A stretch of DNA of 64,000 nt from Metabacillus sp. FJAT-52054 (GCF_037201815.1 NZ_CP147407.1:1488001-1552000); one strand, 5' to 3'; shown: positions 52,693-62,030, counted from the first letter of the stretch. Numbers and translations are program-made. The notes: generated from the sequence alone by a model not told the origin.

Positions 52693-53988
52693 TTATACAG
52701 TGTTCATTGTTTTTTTAGCTTTTTTTTCGCGGAGATTTTTCCGTTTTTCTTCCAGGTCTGCCTGCTCGCTGAGTTTAGGGAGCGTTAGCGCATAGAAGAT
52801 AAAAACAAGAAAAATTACGGAAGCCATTCCATAATAAATATAATCAATCGTTTCAATGAATTTAGGGAAAACAAGAGCGATGAATCCTAAAGTCAATGAT
52901 TGTGCTGTCATCATGAGCGGATCAATCCATCCGCTTACTCTTCCCATTAGCTTAGGATTCACAATTTTAGGCATCCAGCCGCCAATTGCAATATTTATCG
53001 GACCCAAGCATATGCCAATAAAGAAAACAGCTGTTAAGTATACCCATAAATGGTCGGTAAAGCCCAGAAGAACAATGAGTGCTGAAGCCGCCAGGATGGG
53101 AACGATCATCATGAGGTGAGGTTTAATTCTTTTTTCAATGAATGTTGCAATCCCACTGCCGGCAAGTAGGCCGACTCCGAGCGATATGGCAAAAAATGAA
53201 GCATACCATTCGTAATTTTCAGGTGATAACTTGTATTTCATTGTAAACATCGGGAGTATAGCAAAACCCCCGTTAACAAATCCAAATACAAAGAACCCAA
53301 AAATGATGACAGCTAGAAGCTTGTTTTGAATGATATAAACAATTCCATCTTTAAAATCCTTGAAAGATGTTTTGAAATTAATGTCCTTCCAGTTAGGGCT
53401 TCCATTTGGAAGTCTTGCACCTTTTGGAATTTTGCATGCTCTGATTAATAATGCAGAGATTACAAAGCTAATAAAATCAATAACAACTGCACCATGAATC
53501 CCAATCGTTTTGTATGCAATTGCGCCAAGGCCGACGCCAAACACCATAAATAAACTGAAAAGGATTTGGTTCAAACCGGCTGCCTGTGCGTATTGTTCCT
53601 TCTTTAATATTCCCTGAACGAGGCTGTTTTCAGCCGGGAAGAAAAATTTCGTAACAGCACTTCTTAAAAATAGAATAAAAAAGATGAGAGGAATTGAATT
53701 CAGAAACAGAGCTCCGAATAGGACAACACTCAGCGCGGCACGGATCCAGTCACAATTTTCAGCTACTTTTTTTCTGTCAAACCGGTCTGCTACAACTCCT
53801 ACTACAAAGAATACAAAGATAGTCGGGAGAGAGTACATAAGCTCTGCAAGCGTCGCATAATAGGGCTGGCTGCTGAAATGCTCCAGCATGTAAAAAGCAA
53901 AGGCCATGTTGCCTATGGTTGTACCCATTTGCGAGGAAAGGGCTGCAAAAAAGAGCTTTACGAAATTAGGATTCTTAAAAATCTCCAT
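52693..53988 (-). CDS. ykuC: YkuC, MFS transporter
   Basis: Encodes 431 residues with 12 spans of the MFS_3 (macrolide-efflux-like) type: MGTTIGNMAFAFYMLEH near the start, VVADRFDRKKVAENCDW as motif A. YkuC (about 430 residues) lies at this place in B. subtilis. The substrate is not established. ATG with AGGAG. No operon partner. Confidence 0.82.
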   Translation of the reverse strand: MEIFKNPNFVKLFFAALSSQMGTTIGNMAFAFYMLEHFSSQPYYATLAELMYSLPTIFVFFVVGVVADRFDRKKVAENCDWIRAALSVVLFGALFLNSIPLIFFILFLRSAVTKFFFPAENSLVQGILKKEQYAQAAGLNQILFSLFMVFGVGLGAIAYKTIGIHGAVVIDFISFVISALLIRACKIPKGARLPNGSPNWKDINFKTSFKDFKDGIVYIIQNKLLAVIIFGFFVFGFVNGGFAILPMFTMKYKLSPENYEWYASFFAISLGVGLLAGSGIATFIEKRIKPHLMMIVPILAASALIVLLGFTDHLWVYLTAVFFIGICLGPINIAIGGWMPKIVNPKLMGRVSGWIDPLMMTAQSLTLGFIALVFPKFIETIDYIYYGMASVIFLVFIFYALTLPKLSEQADLEEKRKNLREKKAKKTMNTV

Positions 53989-54104
53989 TCAAACGCTCCT
54001 ATTCACCTTTAAGTCCAATCAATTGTTATTATAAGTGATTCAATCTTTTTTTAACATGGAATGTTTGTAAATTTTTAACTACAAAATTCTTTACATCGGC
54101 CCAT

Positions 54105-54599
54105 CTAGCCGATGATGGAGACTCGTGTACCATTCGGAACCGCAGCAGCTAACTCAAGAACATCTTTATTATACATTCTTATACACCCTTTTGAAACGGA
54201 TTGACCTATGGAAGAAGGGTTATTTGTACCGTGTATTCCGTAACCTGCTTTTGATAAGGAAAGCCACATCACTCCGTAGGGACCGCCGGGACTCGGCTCT
54301 CTGTTCACAATAACAAATTCTCCAGTAGGTGTACTATACAGCATGCGTCCGGTAGCAATCGGATATTGCTTTACTAAAATTCCGTTTTTGTAAAGCCCCA
54401 GCTTTTTTTTGCTGATCGATACAGCAATATGATAGGGAATCGTTTTCGGATCACGAAGACCGGGAATGAAAAGCGATCTGCCTGGTGAGAGGGCAGACTG
54501 AACTGTGAGACCATTGGCTCTTGCCAGTGCCTCAGGACTGATTCTGAAATCTTTTGCGATGGAACTTACTGTTTCTAAAGCCTTGACCGTATAAATCAA
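54105..54599 (-). CDS. ykuD: YkuD, L,D-transpeptidase with LysM domain
   Basis: Encodes 164 residues, the length of B. subtilis YkuD. An N-terminal LysM domain (about 3-46; [19 protein letters not shown]) binds peptidoglycan, and the catalytic YkuD domain has GIHGTNNP and SKGCIRM with the active-site Cys near 138. It makes L,D cross-links and is carried into the spore envelope in B. subtilis. No signal peptide, as for that protein. AAGGGGGAG before the ATG. Confidence 0.93.
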   Translation of the reverse strand: MIYTVKALETVSSIAKDFRISPEALARANGLTVQSALSPGRSLFIPGLRDPKTIPYHIAVSISKKKLGLYKNGILVKQYPIATGRMLYSTPTGEFVIVNREPSPGGPYGVMWLSLSKAGYGIHGTNNPSSIGQSVSKGCIRMYNKDVLELAAAVPNGTRVSIIG

Positions 54600-54703
54600 T
54601 CATAATCTCCCCCTTGCTGCGTCATAATGAGTGCCCATGGAAACAAAATATGCAAATGCATCCGTTTGTTTCCTTCTGGGAATGAAGTCAATAGTGCAGA
54701 TTA

Positions 54704-54712
54704 TGGTATAAT
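54704..54712 (+). promoter_or_regulatory. Extended -10 promoter of ppx
   Basis: TGGTATAAT about 38 bases before the ppx ATG; -35 unclear. Confidence 0.5.
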
Positions 54713-54749
54713 GAGGTGCAAAATTCATATTGAATTAAGGGTGTTTAAA

Positions 54750-56288
54750 ATGGAAAAAGAAAAATTTGCGATAGTGGATATCGGTTCTAATACAATGAGG
54801 CTCGTCATTTATGAACGCGATAACAGCGGCAGGCTTAAAGAAATTGAAAACGTAAAAGCTGTAGCGCGTCTGCGGAATTATCTTAATGAAGAAAATGTAC
54901 TGGAAGAAGAAGGCATAAAAAAAATGCTGGATACCCTTAAAAGCTTCCAGGAGGTATCCCGCCATCATCAGATGAAGAATGTCCATACAGTAGCGACAGC
55001 AACAATTAGACAAGCAGTTAATAAAGAGGAAATTTTACAGCGCGCAGAAACAGAAACAGACTTTTCTATCCGGCTGCTTTCAGAATATGAAGAAGCTTAT
55101 TACGGATACTTGGCAGTCGTTAATTCCACATCGATTAAAAATGGAATTACAATTGATATTGGGGGAGGAAGTACAGAAATAACCCTCTTTGAAAACCGGA
55201 AGCTAAAGGAATATCACAGCTTTCCTTTTGGAGCCCTTTCCTTAAGAAAAAGGTTTGTTAACGGAGAACTTCCAGATGAAAAAGAATCGGCCCTTTTGAA
55301 TGCTTATATTAAAGAGCAGCTTCAAACTCTTCCGTGGCTTAATAATAAATGTCTGCCGGTGATTGGAATTGGAGGAAGCGCGCGGAATCTTGTACAAGTC
55401 GATCAGGCATTAAAGGAATATCCGTTTGCGGGCGTTCACCAATATGAAATGACACCGGAGGATATAAAAAACGTCCTCACATATTTGAAGTCACAATCGT
55501 TCGAAGACTTACAGCGTGTAGATGGTCTGTCCAAAGACCGTGCCGATCTGATTATTCCTGCAGGGATGGTGTTTCAAATTCTTTGCAGCCAGGTACAAGC
55601 GGATCGATTCGTCATGAGCCGCAAAGGACTCAGAGACGGCGTGTTCTTTGAAGACCTTTCCAGGGAGTATGGAATCAGCGCTTATCCGAACGTGGTAGAG
55701 GAGAGCTTTTATGAAATGGCTGCTGACTTTCGTATTGATTTAAATCACGTCATACCGGTTACAAACATGGTTTTTGATTTCGTCCGGCTACTGGAGCACC
55801 ATTCTCTTGTTTCCTACTCAGATGAAGAACTGACCGACTTAAAGAGGGGTGCCTTTGTTTTTAATTTAGGACAATATATTGATTCAGAATCAAGCAGCAA
55901 GCATACTTTCTATTTGCTTGCCAACCGGACCATAGATGGATTGACACATAAGGAAAGGCTTAAAACAGCCTTAATTGCATCATTCGTGAGCAAAGCATCC
56001 TTAAAGCAATATTTGGAGCCATTTCAGGATTGGTTTACAAAGGAAGAACAAAAAAACATCCGGACATCCGGAGCTGTTTTAAAATTCATATACAGCTTTA
56101 ATTCAACGAAGCGAAACATTGTTGACTCTTTGGACCTGGCGATTATAAACGGTGTTTTAACGGTTCATGCCTATTGTTCCGCTGACTGGGGACCGGAGGC
56201 GTATCAGGCAGAAAAACATAAAAAGCATGTGGAAAAATTATTCAGAATGCCTGTAGAGATTATATTTAGTTATTCTGAAAGAGTTTAA
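54750..56288 (+). CDS. ppx: Exopolyphosphatase (Ppx/GppA family)
   Basis: Encodes 512 residues. The actin-like ATPase-fold domain has VDIGSNTMRLV at the start and IDIGGGSTEIT near 142-152, followed by a C-terminal HD-like helical domain. It removes terminal phosphates from polyphosphate; related forms cut pppGpp. The ATG at 54750 lies behind AAGGGTG; the frame runs 41 codons further up without a site. Next to ppk, so polyphosphate turnover is coded together, but ppk has its own promoter. Confidence 0.88.
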   Translation: MEKEKFAIVDIGSNTMRLVIYERDNSGRLKEIENVKAVARLRNYLNEENVLEEEGIKKMLDTLKSFQEVSRHHQMKNVHTVATATIRQAVNKEEILQRAETETDFSIRLLSEYEEAYYGYLAVVNSTSIKNGITIDIGGGSTEITLFENRKLKEYHSFPFGALSLRKRFVNGELPDEKESALLNAYIKEQLQTLPWLNNKCLPVIGIGGSARNLVQVDQALKEYPFAGVHQYEMTPEDIKNVLTYLKSQSFEDLQRVDGLSKDRADLIIPAGMVFQILCSQVQADRFVMSRKGLRDGVFFEDLSREYGISAYPNVVEESFYEMAADFRIDLNHVIPVTNMVFDFVRLLEHHSLVSYSDEELTDLKRGAFVFNLGQYIDSESSSKHTFYLLANRTIDGLTHKERLKTALIASFVSKASLKQYLEPFQDWFTKEEQKNIRTSGAVLKFIYSFNSTKRNIVDSLDLAIINGVLTVHAYCSADWGPEAYQAEKHKKHVEKLFRMPVEIIFSYSERV

Positions 56289-56337
56289 TCTTTCTTGTTG
56301 AGGGTAAGTAGGAATTGAACAAATCGGTTTTTCTTCA

Positions 56338-56365
56338 TTCACACAATTATAACAAAAAATTTACA
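56338..56365 (+). promoter_or_regulatory. Pho box: three PhoP half-sites upstream of ppk
   Basis: TTCACA (56338), ATAACA (56349) and TTTACA (56360) are direct repeats at exact 11-bp steps, the layout of PhoP-P sites (TTAACA-like, N4-6). They end 10 bases before a -10 at 56376. This is where an activating PhoP dimer array would sit. Confidence 0.65.
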
Positions 56366-56375
56366 TAGCTTTGAA

Positions 56376-56381
56376 TATACT
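56376..56381 (+). promoter_or_regulatory. -10 element of the ppk promoter
   Basis: TATACT with no good -35, as expected for a PhoP-activated promoter. The transcript would start near 56388. Confidence 0.5.
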
Positions 56382-56421
56382 TTGCTAGGATAACTAATAG
56401 AGAAGGGTGGCGGATAATTTA

Positions 56422-58527
56422 ATGACAACGACGAAGAATGCGATTGAGTTAAGCAGTCCTGCTTATTATAACAACAGGGAACTTAGCTGGCTTGCGTTTA
56501 ATGAACGAGTATTAGAAGAAGCGATTGATATAAGAAACCCTTTGCTTGAGAGACTTAAATTTCTTGCAATTTTCAGCTCCAATCTTGATGAGTTTTTTAT
56601 GGTAAGAGTTGCAGGCTTGAAAGATCAAGTGAAAGCCGGTTTTAATAAGCCGGAAAATAAGGCAGGGCTGACACCGAAAAGACAGCTCGCTAAAATAGCA
56701 GAGCTTAATCACCGGCTGGTTGCCGTGCAAAGCAGTACCTTTACAAAAACACTTCTTCCGGCACTGAAAGAAGAGAAAATTGAGTTTTTAACGTTTGATC
56801 AGCTGTCTTCACAGCAGCTGAATCAGCTGGAAGATTATTTTGACGAGCAGATTTTTCCGGTTTTAACCCCTATGGCTGTAGATGCATACAGGCCGTTTCC
56901 GATGCTTTTGAATAAAAGTTTAAACCTTGCGATTGTATTAAGTGATCCGGATGCTCCGGATGAGCTTCGCCAGAAAACAGCGATTGTTCAGGTTCCATCA
57001 GTCCTTGAGCGGTTTGTTAAATTGGAGCATCCTGAAAAAGATCATTATGTTCTGCTTGAAGATATTATTGCTCATTTTATTTTTAAGCTCTTTAAAGGAT
57101 TCCAAGTGCAATCTGTTACCCAGTTCAGGATTACAAGAAATGCCGATATGACCATCCACGAAGAGGGTGCGCGTGATCTGCTGAAAGAGATTGAAAAAGA
57201 ACTGAAAAAAAGGAAATGGGGAGCAGCGGTCCGTCTGGAACTGAAAAAAGATGGATATGACAGAAATGTCCTTCAATATCTGCTGCATGAGCTCGAAATC
57301 CATGAAAAAGATGTTTACGAAGTAGAAGGGCCGCTGGATTTAACCTTTTTATTCGGTTTTTCTAAAGAGCTTTCTGCAAAGCATGACCATCTTGAATTCC
57401 AGACGCTGATTCCACAGCCGCCTAAAGACCTCCATTCTGATCAGCACGTTTTTGAACAAGCTTCAGAACGTGATATTTTTCTTCATCATCCCTATGAATC
57501 GTTTCAGCCTGTTGTTGACTTTGTAGCGGATGCAGCAGATGATCCCGATGTACTGGCAATCAAGCAGACTCTCTACCGTGTGAGCGGCGGTTCTCCCATT
57601 ATTGAAGGGCTGAAGAGAGCTGCAGAAAACGGGAAACAGGTAACGGTTCTGGTTGAACTAAAAGCAAGGTTCGATGAAGAAAATAATGTTCAATGGGCGA
57701 AAGAGCTTGAAAAAGCAGGCTGCCATGTTATTTATGGAATGACATATTTAAAAACCCATAGCAAAATAACCCTTGTTGTCCGCAAAAAGAACAACCGGAT
57801 CGAGCGGTTTGTCCATCTTGGGACAGGAAATTACAATGAAAAGACAGCCAATATCTATACTGATATGGGGCTGATTACTTCAAAAAGAAAATTTGGCATA
57901 GATGCCACCAACTTCTTTAACTATTTAAGCGGCTATACCGAAAAACCTGAGTTCCACCATCTATCCGTTGCGCCTTTCGACATCAGAAAAGATTTTATTC
58001 AGCTGATTGATGAGGAAATTGCCTTTCAAAAAAAATATGGAAATGGCCGTATTATATCCAAAATGAATTCACTGACCGATAAATCCATCATTATGAAACT
58101 GTATGAAGCATCGAATGCAGGCGTAAAGATTGACCTGATCGTGAGAGGAATCTGCTGTCTGCGTCCTGGAGTTAAAGGTGTGAGCGAAAACATTAGGGTA
58201 CGCAGCATTGTAGGCCGTTTTCTTGAGCACAGCCGCATTTACTATTTCCATCACAATGGAGAAGAAAGAATGTACCTGTCCTCAGCCGATATGATGACGA
58301 GAAATATGGAAAAAAGGGTGGAAATCGCCTTTCCAATCTTTGATGGCCACATTAAAAAACGCATGAATCGGATCCTTGCTATTCAGCTCGAAGATAATAT
58401 GAAATCAAGGGAGCAGGACTCAGACGGGATATACAGCTATGTGAAAAAAGATAAGGATGCCCCTGAGATCGACAGTCAGCTTATAATGTTTGGGATGGCC
58501 TATCAAGTGCTTGAAGATGAAGAATAA
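56422..58527 (+). CDS. ppk: Polyphosphate kinase Ppk1
   Basis: Encodes 701 residues: N domain (YYNNRELSWLAFNERVLEEA), then the head and the two phospholipase-D-like domains. The autophosphorylated His446 lies in LKTHSKITLV; a second HS lies in FLEHSRIYYFHHNG. It makes polyphosphate from ATP and can run in reverse. The ATG at 56422 is chosen; an upstream GTG (56407) overlaps the AAGG site. Peripheral membrane enzyme in other species. Likely induced by phosphate starvation, given the Pho boxes. Confidence 0.93.
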   Translation: MTTTKNAIELSSPAYYNNRELSWLAFNERVLEEAIDIRNPLLERLKFLAIFSSNLDEFFMVRVAGLKDQVKAGFNKPENKAGLTPKRQLAKIAELNHRLVAVQSSTFTKTLLPALKEEKIEFLTFDQLSSQQLNQLEDYFDEQIFPVLTPMAVDAYRPFPMLLNKSLNLAIVLSDPDAPDELRQKTAIVQVPSVLERFVKLEHPEKDHYVLLEDIIAHFIFKLFKGFQVQSVTQFRITRNADMTIHEEGARDLLKEIEKELKKRKWGAAVRLELKKDGYDRNVLQYLLHELEIHEKDVYEVEGPLDLTFLFGFSKELSAKHDHLEFQTLIPQPPKDLHSDQHVFEQASERDIFLHHPYESFQPVVDFVADAADDPDVLAIKQTLYRVSGGSPIIEGLKRAAENGKQVTVLVELKARFDEENNVQWAKELEKAGCHVIYGMTYLKTHSKITLVVRKKNNRIERFVHLGTGNYNEKTANIYTDMGLITSKRKFGIDATNFFNYLSGYTEKPEFHHLSVAPFDIRKDFIQLIDEEIAFQKKYGNGRIISKMNSLTDKSIIMKLYEASNAGVKIDLIVRGICCLRPGVKGVSENIRVRSIVGRFLEHSRIYYFHHNGEERMYLSSADMMTRNMEKRVEIAFPIFDGHIKKRMNRILAIQLEDNMKSREQDSDGIYSYVKKDKDAPEIDSQLIMFGMAYQVLEDEE

Positions 58528-58529
58528 CA

Positions 58530-58561
58530 AAAAAAGTCCGAAATTTCCCGGACTTTTTTTT
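58530..58561. terminator. Bidirectional terminator ppk / ykuE
   Basis: The stem AAAGTCCG / CGGACTTT with a T-run after it and an A-run before it. Confidence 0.85.
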
Positions 58562-59426
58562 ATGTGCTGACACCTTTTAATGTGAATACAGTTAATTCAG
58601 GTACAGATAAAAAGCGAAAAGGCAGCCTGGTTGTTCCTAGCCCCCGGTTTACATAAAGCTTTTTAGAACCGAATTCATACAGACCTTCTGTATATTTATC
58701 AGCATATGGAGGGGTGATAAGCGGGCCGTATAAAGGAAGCTGTATTTGGCCTCCATGGCTGTGGCCGGAGAGCTGCAAATCGATATGAAGCTTTTTTGCC
58801 TGAATCCAGGCATCCGGTTCATGAGCTATAAGAATGTTGTATGTGTTAGGGGTAAATGAGCGAACTGTTTTTTGATAGTCTGGTCTCCCAAGAATCAAAT
58901 CGTCCAAACCTGCGATGTTTATATACGAGCCATCCAGCAGACTGACTTTTTCAGATTCGTTTTTCAAGACTTTAAAGCCTGAGCGCTTCAGAATTTCCGC
59001 ATAAATATCGCTGCCATAGCCCCCGTGATCATGATTCCCGTATACAGCATATTTTCCAAGTGGAGCTTTAATATCCTCCAGATGAGGAATGATCTCTTCC
59101 GTTCGGCTGTAATGAAGAGGATCGTCCATTAAATCACCAGTGAAGACGACTAAATCAGGGGTAAATCCATTGATCGTATCTTTAATTTCCGCAAGCTGGC
59201 TGATTGAGTAATACTCGCTTAAATGCGTATCACTGAATTGCACGATTTTCATTCCATTGAATCCGGTTGGAATTTTAGGACTGATCAGCTCCAGTTCCTG
59301 AATATCCAGCAGCTTCGGCTCCAAGTACCTTGCGTAGCTATATCCGCCAATGGAGCAAAAAAAACCAGCAGCAGTAAAAGACAGAAAACTCTTTAGGAAT
59401 AACCGCCGGGACATCTTTTTATTCAT
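58560..59426 (-). CDS. ykuE: YkuE, Tat-exported metallophosphoesterase
   Basis: Encodes 288 residues. A twin-arginine signal is present: SRRLFLK near 6-12, followed by a hydrophobic stretch. The calcineurin-like phosphoesterase motifs follow: FSDTH, GDLMDD, GNHDHGG, and SGHSHGGQ with the usual metal-binding His. B. subtilis YkuE is exported by the TatAyCy system and acts at the cell wall. ATG with a GGTAGGG site. Convergent with ppk; divergent from fadH. Confidence 0.92.
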   Translation of the reverse strand: MNKKMSRRLFLKSFLSFTAAGFFCSIGGYSYARYLEPKLLDIQELELISPKIPTGFNGMKIVQFSDTHLSEYYSISQLAEIKDTINGFTPDLVVFTGDLMDDPLHYSRTEEIIPHLEDIKAPLGKYAVYGNHDHGGYGSDIYAEILKRSGFKVLKNESEKVSLLDGSYINIAGLDDLILGRPDYQKTVRSFTPNTYNILIAHEPDAWIQAKKLHIDLQLSGHSHGGQIQLPLYGPLITPPYADKYTEGLYEFGSKKLYVNRGLGTTRLPFRFLSVPELTVFTLKGVST

Positions 59427-59543
59427 ATTTCCCTACCATCCTAATAAGTAATGACTAATTATACCATGGTTTTTTTAAGAAAATGATCGAATGGCGGACA
59501 AGAAGAAAATAGTTCAAAATGGATGGCTGTGTATGCTAAGATA

Positions 59544-59561
59544 TGAATGAGTATTCATTCA
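59544..59561 (+). promoter_or_regulatory. FadR operator of fadH
   Basis: TGAATGAGTATTCATTCA agrees at all defined positions with the Bacillus FadR consensus TGAATGANTANTCATTCA. It ends 20 bases before the fadH ATG. FadR represses beta-oxidation genes until long-chain acyl-CoA binds. Confidence 0.85.
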
Positions 59562-59581
59562 CTAAATGAGGGGGATTATTC

Positions 59582-60346
59582 ATGGGAGAAAAAGTTATAA
59601 TCATTACGGGCGGATCCAGCGGAATGGGAAAAGCCATGGCAAAACGATTTGCACAGGATGGACTAAATGTGGTTATAACCGGTAGAACTGAGGAAACGCT
59701 TGAACAAACGAAAAAAGAGATTCAGCAGTCGGAGGGGCAGGTTATGACTTTTGCAATGGATGTCAGACAGTCTGAAAAAGCATTAGAGCTCGTCCAGGCT
59801 GTTCATGCCCAATTCGGGAGAATAGACGGGCTCATCAACAATGCTGCAGGAAATTTTATATGCCCAGCAGAAAAACTATCGGTTAACGGCTGGAATTCCG
59901 TAATCAATATCGTCCTAAATGGAACATTTTATTTAAGCTCCAGTGTTGGAAACTATTGGATTGAGCAAAAACAAAAAGGGGCAATCATCAACATGCTTGC
60001 TACATATGCATGGGGAGCGGGAGCCGGAGTAATTCATTCAGCAGCTGCAAAAGCAGGTGTACATTCCATGACACGCACATTGGCTGTTGAATGGGGCAGC
60101 CGCTATGGCATAAGGGTGAATGCAATAGCGCCTGGACCAATTGAGCGGACAGGCGGAGCCGATAAATTGTGGGAATCAGAAGAAGCAGCTAAACGCACAC
60201 TAGCAAGCGTTCCGTTAAAAAGGCTTGGAACCCCTGAAGAAATCGCAGGTATTGCTGCCTTTTTAATGTCAGATGAAGCTGCATATATTAATGGAGAATG
60301 CATCACGATGGATGGGGGTCAATGGCTTAATCAGCATCCATTTTGA
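59582..60346 (+). CDS. fadH: 2,4-dienoyl-CoA reductase FadH (YkuF)
   Basis: SDR of 254 residues, the length of B. subtilis FadH. TGGSSGMGKAMAKRF is the cofactor loop, NNAAGNFICPAE is typical for dienoyl-CoA reductases, and the Ser/Lys active site includes HSAAAKAG. It reduces 2,4-dienoyl-CoA made from unsaturated fatty acids in beta-oxidation, using NADPH. GGGGGG before the ATG. Under FadR control by the operator upstream. Confidence 0.92.
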   Translation: MGEKVIIITGGSSGMGKAMAKRFAQDGLNVVITGRTEETLEQTKKEIQQSEGQVMTFAMDVRQSEKALELVQAVHAQFGRIDGLINNAAGNFICPAEKLSVNGWNSVINIVLNGTFYLSSSVGNYWIEQKQKGAIINMLATYAWGAGAGVIHSAAAKAGVHSMTRTLAVEWGSRYGIRVNAIAPGPIERTGGADKLWESEEAAKRTLASVPLKRLGTPEEIAGIAAFLMSDEAAYINGECITMDGGQWLNQHPF

Positions 60347-60357
60347 CAGAAGATCAG

Positions 60358-60384
60358 CCTGCAGAATTTCTGCAGGTTTTTTAA
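60358..60384 (+). terminator. Terminator of fadH
   Basis: A perfect stem CCTGCAGAA / TTCTGCAGG followed by TTTTTTAATT. Confidence 0.9.
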
Positions 60385-60416
60385 TTAGAGCAGGTTCCTC
60401 GTGGGGCAGCGGGAAA

Positions 60417-60450
60417 GATATCGGCTATTTTGAGCGGATATCGACTATTT
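60417..60450. repeat. Two-unit direct repeat
   Basis: GATATCGGCTATTT (60417) and GATATCGACTATTT (60437) are 20 bases apart, with TTTTGAGCG-like links. Similar runs are scattered in Bacillus intergenic DNA. The stretch 60385-60531 shows nothing else. Confidence 0.5.
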
Positions 60451-60531
60451 GGCTTAGTTCGACAAAGAGATGGATTTCTTAGGTTCCGCCCTTTTGAGCG
60501 TAAGGATCAGCATTCTGAATCAATGATGATC

Positions 60532-60587
60532 GCAGCCGGCGAACTTGACTGTCCCCTTTACGGACAAAGCCTGTAATGACCGGCTGC
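60532..60587 (+). other. Candidate structured RNA leader
   Basis: The outer stem GCAGCCGG / CCGGCTGC encloses an inner hairpin TGTCC / GGACA with unpaired connectors. It ends 4 bases before a GGGGGG ribosome site. It matches no riboswitch class I know. It might control the small frame at 60602 or ykuI. Confidence 0.4.
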
Positions 60588-60601
60588 AAAAGGGGGGATC
60601 A

Positions 60602-60799
60602 TTGGCTAAATTGAAAAGCGGAACGGTCGTAATTAAAGTACCACCGGCCAGATACAGGGATTTAACAACACCCATAACGCTGCACGTTCTTGAAAATTCA
60701 TTCTTAATAGAAACCACTTGCCGGCAAAAAAAGGGTAGGATTGGACAAAGAGCTCCCCGTCAGAATTATGATATAATTTGCATAATAGAGACAGAATGA
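60602..60799 (+). CDS. Possible small protein, unrecognised
   Basis: A 65-codon frame from TTG with AAGGGGGG 5 bases upstream. It reads AKLKSGTVVIKVPPARYRD and then a basic tail. It resembles no family I know. An extended -10 (TGATATAAT near 60768) for ykuI overlaps its end, and the tail composition is weak, so the frame could be fortuitous or a decayed gene. Confidence 0.35.
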   Translation: MAKLKSGTVVIKVPPARYRDLTTPITLHVLENSFLIETTCRQKKGRIGQRAPRQNYDIICIIETE

Positions 60800-60812
60800 G
60801 GGGGAAAGAAGC

Positions 60813-62030
60813 ATGGATGCTCTGGATATTCTTTCGAATAAACAAGATGTTGTGCCGTACTATCAAGCTATATTCAGTGCCGATGAACAAACCATTGCAG
60901 GTTATGAAGTGCTTGGGAGAATCCAGTCCCGTGGGGAGATTTTAAGTCTTGAGGATTTTTTTGAGGATGAAAATGTTCCCGATGAATACAAAATTGAGAT
61001 TGATGATTACATAGTTGAACAGGCACTTGAGTATGCCCTTGCAGAGAAGCTGGATGCCCTAATTTTTATTAACCGGGATGCTAATTTACTTATGATGGAT
61101 CACGGAGAAAGCTTTCTTGAACTATTGCTGCGTTTTCAGGCAAAAGGCTTGAAGCTTGAGCAAATTGCTATCGAGGTAACAGAGCATCAGTTTAAAGGGG
61201 ATATTGAGCGTCTTCAGCATCTGATTCTTTATTACAGGACATACGGAATTAAACTTGCTGCTGCTAATATTGGCAGGGAAAGCAGTAACCTGGATCGAAT
61301 TGGCAAGCTTTCACCAGACATTTTGAAAATTGATCTTCAGCCGCTAAGAATGACTTCTGCATCCGCATCTTACAATGATGTGCTGTATTCCATATCATTG
61401 CTTGCAAGAAAAATAGGTGCGTCCATTCTTTTTGAAGATATTGAGGCTAATTTTCAGCTTCAGTATGCCTGGAGAAACGGGGGGCGCTATTTCCAGGGCT
61501 TTTACTTAACCAAACCGGAAGCACAGTTTCTTAAAAAGGATTTATTGAAAAAGAAGCTTTCCAGTGAATTTCATCACTTTATCGTTCATGAGAAGAAGAA
61601 ATTAGAAACCTTTTATGAGTTATCCGAACAATTTTATCAAAGAGTTCATCATCTTGCCCTAATCAATGAAAAGCTGTGCGACAGCCAGGACAAATTAATT
61701 ACCATCCTGTCTAAAGAGCTTTCCGATTGCAGCTTCCGTATTTATATTTGTGACTCAGATGGTTTCCAGACAACCGGCAATATTTTCAAGGGGAGCGATG
61801 GCTGGGTCTTTCAGGAGCAATATAAGAATAAAAATTGGAGCTGGCGCCCGTATTTCTTAGAAAATCTCATGAAGATGAGAATTGGCAGAAAAGGCTTCTT
61901 TAGTGATTTATACAGCGACATCGAAACCGGTGAAACCATCCGAACTTACTCTTACCCTCTCGATGATGGCCATTACCTTTTTATTGATCTGCCCTATCAG
62001 TACCTCTACGATCAAAACGGGATGCTGTGA
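60813..62030 (+). CDS. ykuI: YkuI, EAL-domain protein with degenerate active site
   Basis: Encodes 405 residues: an EAL domain (about 12-240) and a C-terminal PAS-like YkuI_C domain (about 260-400). Present: Glu32 (YEVL, in place of EAL), Asn87, Glu121, Lys172, Glu208, Gln228. Absent: the Asp-Asp pair; the stretch AAANIG puts Ala151-Asn152 there. Loss of these metal ligands predicts no phosphodiesterase action, so it is probably a c-di-GMP receptor. ATG with GGGGG. B. subtilis YkuI (about 407 residues) lies at the same place. Confidence 0.88.
   Translation: MDALDILSNKQDVVPYYQAIFSADEQTIAGYEVLGRIQSRGEILSLEDFFEDENVPDEYKIEIDDYIVEQALEYALAEKLDALIFINRDANLLMMDHGESFLELLLRFQAKGLKLEQIAIEVTEHQFKGDIERLQHLILYYRTYGIKLAAANIGRESSNLDRIGKLSPDILKIDLQPLRMTSASASYNDVLYSISLLARKIGASILFEDIEANFQLQYAWRNGGRYFQGFYLTKPEAQFLKKDLLKKKLSSEFHHFIVHEKKKLETFYELSEQFYQRVHHLALINEKLCDSQDKLITILSKELSDCSFRIYICDSDGFQTTGNIFKGSDGWVFQEQYKNKNWSWRPYFLENLMKMRIGRKGFFSDLYSDIETGETIRTYSYPLDDGHYLFIDLPYQYLYDQNGML

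Noticed and set aside
41634..60463. Other TTCGACA 7-mers (for example near 52630 and 60458) as Spo0A sites
   Set aside because: Seven-base sites occur several times by chance in 64 kb and these are not placed at clear promoters.
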